Source: Propionibacteriaceae bacterium
GTDB lineage: Bacteria; Actinomycetota; Actinomycetes; Propionibacteriales; Propionibacteriaceae
Length of the DNA: 12,222 bases
Assembly: GCA_905372155.1 (NCBI GenBank)
Contig: CAJPNZ010000095.1
Location: forward strand, 1-12,222
Direction of reading: 5' to 3'
Shown: positions 7,529 to 12,222 of the stretch, piece after piece
Position numbering within the stretch: the stretch's first letter is position 1
Layout of the letters: each line of letters starts with the position of its first letter
Translations under genes and position numbers: made by a program
Notes under the pieces: generated by a model
Database searches by the model: none
The model's input: the letters and a program-made list of their open reading frames with translations, nothing else
Told to the model about the DNA's origin: nothing

Positions 7529-7707
7529 TCTTGAAACTGCGCGACCACTGCGCAGGTCGAGCACGAGCAGCACGAGCCAGAACTCGAGCTGGTGGAGCCG
7601 CCGGGAGCCAGCAGGTCCATCTGGGAGTTGAACCCCATCGTGGTGTTCAAGGCGGTTTGGACGGTGCGAACCCGGTGGTCGCTCATGGACTTGACGGTGA
7701 TCTGCAT
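7525..7707 (-). CDS. Streptolysin S-like LAP precursor peptide
   Basis: This 60-residue peptide has a leader of about 37 residues ending QMDLLAPGG and a 23-residue core. The core opens with STSSSSGSCCSCSTC and closes with AVVAQFQD. Of its first 15 residues, 14 are Ser, Thr or Cys, the substrates of YcaO cyclodehydratases. The APGG ending is also seen just before the core in streptolysin S precursor SagA (MLKFTSN..., recalled). I chose the ATG at 7707: GAAAGGGA (7723-7716) lies 8 bases upstream, while the GTG at 7713 would be too close. The gene faces the modification genes and lies 49 bases from the end of the last one, with its own promoter-like sequence and a strong terminator. The product would be an azol(in)e-rich peptide, possibly membrane-active or antibacterial; the activity is not shown by sequence. 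Confidence 0.92.
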   Translation of the reverse strand: MQITVKSMSDHRVRTVQTALNTTMGFNSQMDLLAPGGSTSSSSGSCCSCSTCAVVAQFQD

Positions 7708-7723
7708 GATCACATTCCCTTTC

Positions 7724-7962
7724 TAGTCGGACTTTCCGTCGATTTCAGTGTATCAGCCTTACCGCAGAAGCCATCGCCGACGTGTTGCTCATGTACCGAA
7801 CGGTGGAGAGGCCGCTCCCGTCGACATTCCGCGGGGGCCGTGCGTGGATCTGCTATCGCGCTGACCTAACCGACCTGCGGGATGGCCTCGCGCCCGCGAC
7901 TTACTGTCGGTAGGCTGGACCCGCCTCGGCAATGTAGCAGTCGCGAAAGGTTTGGAGGACGC
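7724..7962. other. Intergenic region between the precursor gene and an interrupted gene start
   Basis: This 239-base spacer holds the precursor promoter on the - strand. On the + strand it appears to hold the promoter region of the gene start at 7963: TAGGCT at about 7911-7916 resembles a -10 box, with no clear -35. No gene is supported within it; a 38-codon GTG frame at 7749 lacks a ribosome site and family features. Confidence 0.4.
7747..7775 (-). promoter_or_regulatory. Probable extended -10 promoter of the precursor gene
   Basis: On the - strand, TGATACACT (7755-7747) gives an extended -10 element (TG, one base, TACACT). The -35 region 17 bases upstream (GATGGC, 7775-7770) is a poor match, as is common with extended -10 promoters. 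Transcription would start near 7740, giving a leader of about 33 bases with the ribosome site at 7723-7716. No operator-like palindrome was noticed. Confidence 0.4.
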
Positions 7963-7985
7963 GTGAAAAACAGTCTGGAAACTAA
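7963..7985 (+). pseudogene. 5' end of an unknown gene cut off by an IS5-type element
   Basis: A strong ribosome site (GGAGG, 7955-7959) precedes GTG at 7963 by 3-4 bases and opens a frame reading VKNSLETK. The frame runs straight into the IS at 7986, where it soon meets a stop. If the IS and one TAA copy are removed, it continues at 8922 as STGTTLTSSSGKSGAGQP, but beyond about 8980 it only shadows the cupin gene. The original gene was therefore probably already truncated. Being divergent from the precursor gene, it could have been an exporter or immunity gene; the product cannot be identified from eight residues. Confidence 0.4.
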
Positions 7986-8815
7986 GAGGGTACGTGGATA
8001 GGTGTGGGATTTAGGGCTTTCAGGTGGGGCGGGTGCCCCAGCGGTGGGTGAGCCAGACGTGGTGGCGGAGTTGGCGGATTGATGATGGTTGTGTTGGTCA
8101 AGGCGTTGATGACTTTGATGCGGCATTCGGTGCAGTTGGCGAGTTTCTTGAATCCGTGGTTGCGCCAGGAGTAAGCCCGTTCAACTGGCCAGCGTTTCCC
8201 GGTCTCCAGTGAGGTCCTGCGCGGACTGATCACGCCACGACAGCCGAACTCCGCCAGGAGGGCTCGGGTGGCTCGTGATCGTCTCGGGTGGTCCTGCTCC
8301 CAGACCGAGATCGAGACGACTGAGACACTCCAGGGTGGGGCGCAACAGCGGAAAATCGTGCCGGTTCGCCGGGCGACTGCCCCCAGGGGCCCTGCGCCGT
8401 CGGTGAGCAGGGAGCGTTTGGGACCCTGTTTCCCTCGGCCCGCCGGGGAACAACGTCCAGCAGCCTCACCCCCGCAGGACGCCTTGACGATACAGCCGTC
8501 GATCAGGAGGTGTTCCAGGTCAGGGCCGACCATCTTGTCGTAGCCGTCACGGGCGGTGGCTTCCAGACGGGTGAAAATCCCCAACCGGATCCACTCATCA
8601 CGACGGGCTCGTAGTGTGGTGGTCGAGCAGGAGGAGTCAGCGATCTTGTTGTAGTTGATGCCCAGCACCACGACCTAGATGAGTTTGTCAAAGATGACCC
8701 GAACCGGGATCCGGCGCCGGTGACACCGCAAGGGATGTGTCTCCACTCGTTGTGGGATCAGTTCAGAGAACTGGTTCCACAACGGGTTGATGATGCATGC
8801 TGGCGCAGCAGGCAC
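7982..8815 (-). pseudogene. IS5-family transposase, disabled by a nonsense codon and frameshifts
   Basis: From a probable GTG at 8815 the frame gives NPLWNQFSELIPQR and later PVRVIFDKLI, then hits TAG at 8677-8675 where the family usually has Gln. It resumes in the same frame as VVVLGINYNKIADSS, then LLIDGCIVKASCGGEAAGR and KQGPKRSLLTDG, the region of the first catalytic Asp. Near 8370-8385 the coding signal jumps to another frame (PANRHDFPLLRPTLECL). Near 8285 it returns as RATRALLAEFGCRGVIS, then RWPVERAYSWRNHGFKKL. The usual HLDRGYDS segment, with a second catalytic Asp, seems lost at the second jump. The gene cannot make a working transposase. The final codons use flanking DNA for the stop. 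Confidence 0.85.
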
Positions 8816-8918
8816 GAACAGTCCTTCGGTGGTTGAGGATGACTAGTTACCCTTCATCTACCGGTGTTCGTGCCTGCCCCACATCCCCGACACACAACAC
8901 CTATCCCCGCACACCCTC
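7986..8918 (-). mobile_element. Decayed IS5-family insertion sequence
   Basis: The 933-bp element has imperfect inverted ends. The left end begins GAGGGTACGTGGATAGGTGT at 7986; the right end, read inward from 8918, begins GAGGGTGTGCGGGGATAGGT. They differ by a one-base gap and a few substitutions. TAA flanks both ends (7983-7985 and 8919-8921), fitting the short TNA-type duplications of some IS5 subgroups. It carries one disabled transposase on the - strand. The element separates the LAP cluster from the metal-resistance block. Confidence 0.85.
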
Positions 8919-8979
8919 TAAGTCAACGGGGACGACACTCACCTCTTCCTCCGGAAAATCCGGGGCAGGGCAGCCGTGG

Positions 8980-9396
8980 TCACTGGTGACGTTCCCCCGT
9001 CAGCATGGTCAGGATCAGGACGTTTTTTCCGGGGGCGTCGGCGGGGCAGTCGACGCGGTGCGTGAGGTGACCGGTCAGGTGCAGCACGACCCCCGGCCCC
9101 ATCTCCACCACGTCGTCGCCGCAGGTGAACAGCAACCTGCCCTGCGTGCACTGCACCAGGATGGGGTGTGCTGCCTTGTGGTCGTCGAGGCACTGGCCCG
9201 GCGCGAAGTTCATGAGGATGACGTTGGCCCCGTCGCCCTGGAGTTGTCTGCGCACGCCGGGGCGTGGGCGCGACGGATCGGTTTCCGGGGCGGAGGCGAC
9301 GGAGTCGATCACGGTCATCGTCCCGCCGCTGCCCGACACCTCCGGGGTGCCGAAGACGTCGGGGGTGTTGACGGGAACCTGGTTCTGTTCGGCCAT
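8980..9396 (-). CDS. Cupin-domain protein
   Basis: This 138-residue protein has a disordered N-terminus (about 1-45) and one small beta-barrel cupin domain. Motif 1 is recognisable around residues 67-90 as APGQCLDDHKAAHPILVQC followed by QGRLLF, keeping two His. The usual Glu is replaced by Gln, and the expected HxH is HxxxH. Motif 2 is GPGVVLHLTGHLTHRV, with a His in the usual place. It may bind a divalent metal or a small ligand; no substrate can be named. The ATG at 9396 has AAGGAG 5 bases upstream. It lies 16 bases after the DUF364 gene on the same strand, so the two are almost certainly co-transcribed. Strong GC bias at third positions sets it apart from the LAP genes. Confidence 0.85.
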   Translation of the reverse strand: MAEQNQVPVNTPDVFGTPEVSGSGGTMTVIDSVASAPETDPSRPRPGVRRQLQGDGANVILMNFAPGQCLDDHKAAHPILVQCTQGRLLFTCGDDVVEMGPGVVLHLTGHLTHRVDCPADAPGKNVLILTMLTGERHQ

Positions 9397-9412
9397 GGGA
9401 TCTCCTTGCTGA

Positions 9413-10177
9413 TCAGGCGGGGCGGTGCTGGTGGACGCGGTACCCGGCGGCGAACATGCCCTTCATGTTGACGCCGGCCAGTGCGCGGTCGAGCTGCTGC
9501 GGGTTCGGGGAGACGAACCCGGTGATGGTGTCCACGCCGTGGTCGAACAACACCGGGTTGAGCGGAACCGACGGGCCGACCAGCACGGTGTGGGCGTTGC
9601 GCGACAGCTCGATCAGGCGCGGCGCGGTCTTGTTGACGAACGCGGAACCGGAGATGAACACGTAATCGCATTCGGGCAGGAGGTATTCGCAGGCGGAGTC
9701 GGGGTAGTCGCCGGGCTGCGGGTTGCGTTCCAGGCAGATGTATTCCCCCGCCGCCTCGAGGGCCTTCTGGGCGAAGGGGAAATGCCCGACCACCGCTACC
9801 TTCTTGCCCGCGACATCGGTGGCGTAGGGGTCGAAGACCATGCCCCAGTTGATGCCCTGCCCGGTGGGGACGAAACCGTTCGCCTCGGCGGTTTCCGGGC
9901 AGCTGTGCCAGGAGTTGATGGCGGCCTGCCCGATGGAGGCTTCGGCCAGGTTCCAGCTGCGGATCAGGCCCGCGGCCTCGCGCAGCGGGATGCCGTCGAG
10001 GGTGACCCCGGGGAAGATGTCGGGACGGGTCTTGACGTTCATGGTCCACGCCATGCCGATCCCGCCGGCCGAGTTGATCACCCGGGTCCACTGGGCGCCG
10101 ACGTTCACCGTGGTCAGGGTCACCTCCTCCGGGATCGCGTCGATCAGGGCGTCGTAGATCTCCCAGGGGTTTGGCAT
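9413..10177 (-). CDS. DUF4213/DUF364 protein (putative heavy-metal chelation domain)
   Basis: This 254-residue soluble protein has an N-terminal DUF4213-like part (about 5-95) and a C-terminal Rossmann-like DUF364 part (about 115-245). The latter shows GKKVAVVGHFPF, then CDYVFISGSAFVNKTAPRLI, then VLVGPSVPLNPVLFDHGVDT. DUF364 is annotated as a putative heavy-metal chelation domain in public families, but its biochemical role is poorly known. I took the ATG at 10177, which has CGGAG 7 bases upstream, over the longer frame from 10243 that would overlap the divergent promoter region. The gene is first in a two-gene - strand operon with the cupin and is divergent from the arsR-CDF operon across 107 bases. 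The shared control region and metal theme suggest a common metal response, which is an inference. Confidence 0.85.
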   Translation of the reverse strand: MPNPWEIYDALIDAIPEEVTLTTVNVGAQWTRVINSAGGIGMAWTMNVKTRPDIFPGVTLDGIPLREAAGLIRSWNLAEASIGQAAINSWHSCPETAEANGFVPTGQGINWGMVFDPYATDVAGKKVAVVGHFPFAQKALEAAGEYICLERNPQPGDYPDSACEYLLPECDYVFISGSAFVNKTAPRLIELSRNAHTVLVGPSVPLNPVLFDHGVDTITGFVSPNPQQLDRALAGVNMKGMFAAGYRVHQHRPA

Positions 10178-10249
10178 GTCGTTCTCCGTCTGGCCAAGGT
10201 CAGGCTTACTCGTTGGAGGGTACACGGCAGATTTCGTCGCCAAAACCCC

Positions 10250-10278
10250 TTGGCATCATCGTCGCAAACCGTTATCAT
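10250..10278 (+). promoter_or_regulatory. Promoter of the arsR-CDF operon, likely leaderless
   Basis: TTGGCA (10250-10255) and TATCAT (10273-10278) are good -35 and -10 boxes with a 17-base spacer. Transcription would start at or within a base or two of the ATG at 10285, and there is no ribosome site ahead of that ATG. A leaderless transcript is therefore likely, which is common in actinobacteria. A GCCAA/TTGGC inverted repeat (10239-10254) overlaps the -35 box. Confidence 0.65.
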
Positions 10279-10294
10279 CGTCTCATGACGATGA
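10275..10294. promoter_or_regulatory. Perfect 8-4-8 palindrome, candidate ArsR operator
   Basis: TCATCGTC (10275-10282), TCAT, GACGATGA (10287-10294) is a perfect inverted repeat covering the -10 box, the presumed transcription start and the first codons of arsR. A further direct copy of ATCATCGTC lies at 10255-10263. Placement and symmetry fit binding by the dimeric repressor encoded just downstream and would block its own promoter. Binding itself is inferred. Confidence 0.6.
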
Positions 10295-10629
10295 AAGAGA
10301 CGGAAACTTCCGACACCGAGATGGCAGCGACGCTGTTCCGGTCCCTCGCTGACCCGAACAGGCTGGCCATCGTCAAGCACCTGATGCTGTCGGAGCACCG
10401 GGTGGCCGACCTCGTCGGGCACCTGGGGTTGGCGCAGTCCACGGTGTCGGCCCACGTCCGGGGGCTGCGGGACAGCGGACTGCTGACCGCACGGGTGAGG
10501 GGCCGCGCCACTTTTTATTCCTTGGCCGAACCAGAACTGACGACGAATCTCCTGGCCGCCGCCGATGACCTCCTGGTCGCAACCGGCGAGGTCCCAGTCA
10601 TCTGCGAACCGGAAGTCGAAGCACCATGA
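10285..10629 (+). CDS. ArsR-family metal-responsive repressor
   Basis: This 114-residue winged-helix protein is of normal ArsR/SmtB length. The core is FRSLADPNRLAIVKHLMLS, then HRVADLVGHLGLAQSTVSAH (recognition helix) and VRGLRDSGLLTARVRGRATF (wing). The usual Cys-containing ELCVC motif of arsenic/cadmium sensors on the recognition helix is absent (RVADLV). Candidate ligands include His, Asp and Glu and the single Cys in the C-terminal tail (VICEPEVEAP), which may suit Zn, Co or Ni. The start at 10285 fits the leaderless promoter; ATG at 10291 is an alternative. The stop overlaps the CDF start (ATGA), so the repressor and the efflux pump it presumably controls are coupled. The metal is not determined by sequence. 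Confidence 0.93.
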   Translation: MTMKETETSDTEMAATLFRSLADPNRLAIVKHLMLSEHRVADLVGHLGLAQSTVSAHVRGLRDSGLLTARVRGRATFYSLAEPELTTNLLAAADDLLVATGEVPVICEPEVEAP

Positions 10630-11636
10630 GCGAACACCACGACCACGACACCCACGAACACGAGCACCACGACAAGTCCCACGGCCACGATCATCACGGG
10701 CACGGCCACGGGCACGGGCATGGCCACAGTCACAATCACGCGCACGGCTCGACGAACCGGACCCGCCTGGGGATCGCGCTGGGCATCACCGGCTTGATCT
10801 TCGCCGCCGAGGTGATCGGCGCGATCGTGACGGACAGCCTGGCGCTGCTCGTCGATGCCGGACACATGCTGACTGATTCCCTCGGCCTGATGGTGGCGCT
10901 CATCGCGGCGACGTTGATGAAACGTCCCCCCTCGGAGCGTCACACCTGGGGTTGGCAGCGCGCGGAGGTGCTGTCCGCCGGGGCGCAGTCCGCGATCCTG
11001 CTGTGCGTCGGAGGGTACGCCATCTACGAGGGTGTGCTTCGCCTGTTCTCTCCCCCGGAGGTGGAGGCGGGCGGCGTGGCCGTCATCGGTGTGGTCGGCC
11101 TGCTGGGCAACGTGGCGTCGCTGCTGGTGCTGCTGGGCGGCAAGGACAGCAACCTGAACATGCGGGCCGCCTTCCTGGAGGTGTTGAACGACGCCCTCGG
11201 GTCGGTGGCGGTGATCGTCTCCGCGGTGGTGATCGCCCTGACGGGGTGGACCCGCGCCGATACCGTCGCCGGTCTTCTCGTGGCCGCGCTGATCGTTCCG
11301 CGGGCCCTGAAGCTGCTGCGGGAGTCGGGGTCGATCCTGCTGGAGGCCACACCAACCGAGCTGGACCTGACCAAGGTGAGGCAGCACCTGATGGAGAGGC
11401 CCCACGTCAAGGGGGTCCATGACCTGCACGCCTCCGTCGTCTCCACCGAGCTTCCGGTCCTGACGGCCCACGTGGTCCTCGCCGACGAGTGTTTCACCGA
11501 CGGGCACTCGCAGGAGATCCTCGCCGAAATCCAGGAATGCCTGATCACGCATCACGAGATCAGCATCGAACACTGCACCCTGCAGCTGGAGTCGGAAGAG
11601 GTCGCGGAAAGACACAAGGAATACCTGCACGCGTAG
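10626..11636 (+). CDS. Cation diffusion facilitator (zinc-type CDF efflux transporter)
   Basis: This 336-residue inner-membrane antiporter of the CzcD/ZitB type would export Zn2+ or a similar divalent metal using protons. The N-terminus carries 19 His in the first 40 residues, a likely metal-buffering tail. About six membrane helices follow (47 to 235), and then a cytoplasmic ferredoxin-like domain (about 245-325) with VHDLHASVVSTELPVLTAHV. The helix-2 site is intact in DAGHMLTD (H80, D84). In helix 5 the usual HxxxD reads EVLND (E185, D189), so one metal ligand is Glu rather than His; this may alter metal choice or be typical of a subgroup. Translation is coupled to arsR. A large hairpin lies 60 bases after the stop. 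Confidence 0.95.
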   Translation: MSEHHDHDTHEHEHHDKSHGHDHHGHGHGHGHGHSHNHAHGSTNRTRLGIALGITGLIFAAEVIGAIVTDSLALLVDAGHMLTDSLGLMVALIAATLMKRPPSERHTWGWQRAEVLSAGAQSAILLCVGGYAIYEGVLRLFSPPEVEAGGVAVIGVVGLLGNVASLLVLLGGKDSNLNMRAAFLEVLNDALGSVAVIVSAVVIALTGWTRADTVAGLLVAALIVPRALKLLRESGSILLEATPTELDLTKVRQHLMERPHVKGVHDLHASVVSTELPVLTAHVVLADECFTDGHSQEILAEIQECLITHHEISIEHCTLQLESEEVAERHKEYLHA

Positions 11637-11696
11637 AGGTCGCAGGAGCCACCGAAGGCGATCTCGCACGCGGGATTCCATCGGCGAAAAATTCTC

Positions 11697-11735
11697 GTGG
11701 GTGACGGTGAACCCGTCGGGTTCACCGTCACCCAC
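11697..11735. terminator. Large perfect hairpin after the CDF gene, probable terminator
   Basis: GTGGGTGACGGTGAACCC (11697-11714) pairs perfectly with 11718-11735 around a 3-base loop, an 18-bp stem beginning 60 bases after the CDF stop. There is no T-tract on the + strand, which is frequent in actinobacterial terminators. On the - strand the stem is followed by GAGAATTTTTC, so it may also stop transcription coming from the right. Confidence 0.7.
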
Positions 11736-11933
11736 GTCGCAGCTGGGCCGGGCGTCCTTCCCAACCCCCGATTGGCCCGATCCGATCACAGGGTCCGCGA
11801 AAACGTTGGTTGAGCCGGTCCGCGAGCAAAGCGAGTGAGCCGTGTCGAAACCATCCCAACCCCTGGGCAACCTCTCCCATCCTTGAAAACAACAAACAAC
11901 GATGAGAAACAGCCATCCGAGCTTGACATCGAA
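11736..11933. other. Non-coding stretch before the CRISPR remnant
   Basis: Apart from the REP-like repeat at 11807-11853, I see no gene here. Bases 11881-11920 are A-rich and could be an old leader or trailer of the CRISPR array. A faint resemblance to the 3' half of the repeat occurs at 11881-11898 (about 11 of 18 bases) but is too weak to call another unit. Confidence 0.4.
11807..11853. repeat. REP-like intergenic palindromic repeat
   Basis: The unit runs from TGGTTGAGCC to GTCGAAACCA with outer arms TGGTT and AACCA, and a central GCGAGCAAAGCGAGTGAGC. This closely resembles short interspersed palindromic repeats I recall from propionibacterial and related actinobacterial genomes. No coding sequence overlaps it. 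Confidence 0.45.
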
Positions 11934-12090
11934 TTGGCAATAAACACCGGCACGAAAGACCGGAACAACCGGCGATGATGCCGTTCACGTCGCAGGAGAT
12001 CCCAGAGTCTCAATGAAGTCCGGCCTGGAAGACCGGAACAATGCCGTCAACGAAGACGGAACCTTCGTCATCAACGAATAGTCTCAATGA
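11934..12090 (+). CRISPR. CRISPR remnant: three repeat units (one complete), two spacers
   Basis: The best repeat is 12007-12039, starting GTCTCAATGAAG and ending GACCGGAAC, with inner symmetry GTCCGG/CCGGAAC. A degenerate copy at 11934-11966 matches 24 of 33 bases, including the last 11 (AAGACCGGAAC). A third copy begins GTCTCAATGA at 12081-12090 and is cut by an IS. The period is 73-74 bases, leaving spacers at 11967-12006 (40 bases) and 12040-12080 (41 bases). Both spacers read as sensible protein in one frame (PAMMPFTSQEIP and AVNEDGTFVINE), as expected for protospacers in phage or plasmid genes. No cas genes are in the window. The array type is not assignable. Confidence 0.7.
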
Positions 12091-12222
12091 GGCTTATTCA
12101 TAGGGTGTAGGCGAAGATGAGTCCCGTGACGGCTCGTATTGTGGTTTCGAAAGTATCGTAGGGGCGACGGTAATCGGTGTGCAGGACACGCCATGTTTTG
12201 AGGTTCGCGATGACACGTTCGA
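12091..12222 (-). mobile_element. IS5-family insertion sequence, partial at the right edge
   Basis: The left end begins at or just before GGCTTATTCATAG, within the third CRISPR repeat, and the element continues past the window. Its transposase is read towards this end. The exact border could be one to three bases to the left, because the repeat and the IS end share bases. The other end and target duplication are not visible. Confidence 0.65.
12098..12222 (-). CDS. C-terminal end of an IS5-type (DDE_Tnp_4-like) transposase, partial
   Basis: Forty codons before a TGA at 12100-12098 read ERVIANLKTWRVLHTDYRRP and then YDTFETTIRAVTGLIFAYTL. This is the familiar C-terminus of actinobacterial IS5-group transposases, including the catalytic-Glu-proximal ERxIANLKxWR block and the TDYRRP motif. 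The start lies beyond the window. The sequence shows no damage in the visible part, so this copy may be intact. Confidence 0.85.
   Translation of the reverse strand, partial: ERVIANLKTWRVLHTDYRRPYDTFETTIRAVTGLIFAYTL

Noticed and set aside
7749..7865. 38-codon GTG frame between the precursor and the interrupted gene start, as a second precursor
   Set aside because: Arg-rich, no Cys/Ser/Thr block, no ribosome site, and it overlaps the precursor's promoter region.
8950..8963. CCGGA-AAA-TCCGG as a terminator of the cupin operon
   Set aside because: Only a 5-bp stem with no T-tract on the - strand; too weak to call.
8797..9471. 224-codon + strand frame across the IS border and the cupin
   Set aside because: It runs antisense to the well-supported cupin gene, starts inside the IS and has a low-complexity composition typical of a shadow frame.
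9315..10091. 258-codon - strand frame in the DUF364 region
   Set aside because: It overlaps the DUF364 gene in another frame and is Arg/Pro/Gly-rich, as expected of an out-of-frame reading of high-GC coding DNA.
10515..11870. 451-codon - strand frame opposite the CDF transporter
   Set aside because: It is a shadow of the CDF and arsR genes; the composition (Gln/His/Gly/Val runs) mirrors the opposite strand's codon bias, and the CDF assignment is unambiguous.
11881..11899. A possible fourth, older CRISPR repeat
   Set aside because: Only about 11 of 18 bases match, and the spacing to the next unit (70) differs from the 73-74 base period.

Overview
The window looks like an accessory island in a high-GC Gram-positive bacterium (Actinomycetota). 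An origin in a Propionibacteriaceae-like lineage is a guess, based on the flavour of the insertion sequences, the short palindromic repeat near 11.8 kb and the codon use. No rRNA or tRNA is present to settle it.

Layout. Bases 1-164 are the 3' tail of an ISL3-type insertion sequence. Bases 743-2047 are a complete ISAs1-type insertion sequence with perfect 17-bp terminal repeats and a 10-bp target duplication; it lies in decayed, gene-poor DNA (165-2740). Bases 2741-7707 hold the main find: a streptolysin S-like (linear azol(in)e-containing peptide, LAP/TOMM) biosynthetic cluster. On the + strand it has a SagB-type FMN dehydrogenase, a leader-binding/cyclodehydratase partner (SagC-like), a YcaO cyclodehydratase ending in PHPYP, an intact CPBP membrane protease and a second CPBP protein with degraded motifs. 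Facing them on the - strand, with its own promoter-like sequence and terminator, is a 60-aa precursor peptide. Its leader ends APGG, and its core starts with 15 residues of which 14 are Ser, Thr or Cys. No exporter is visible. A well-formed gene start at 7963, divergent from the precursor, is cut off by a decayed IS5-type element (7986-8918).

Bases 8980-11636 form a denser, higher-GC metal-handling block. A DUF4213/DUF364 protein and a cupin form one operon on the - strand. Divergent from them are an ArsR-type repressor and a cation diffusion facilitator with a very His-rich N-terminus, joined by an ATGA overlap. The arsR gene appears to be leaderless, and a 20-bp perfect palindrome covers its -10 box and start codon.

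Bases 11934-12090 are a small, partly decayed CRISPR remnant with two spacers. It is broken by another IS5-family element, whose transposase C-terminus runs off the right edge.

How the genes would work together (inference from the LAP family): the SagC-like protein binds the precursor leader and presents it to YcaO, which cyclises core Cys/Ser/Thr to azolines. The dehydrogenase oxidises these to azoles, and a CPBP protease trims the leader at APGG or gives self-protection. Export would need a transporter elsewhere, unless it was lost with the gene truncated at 7963.
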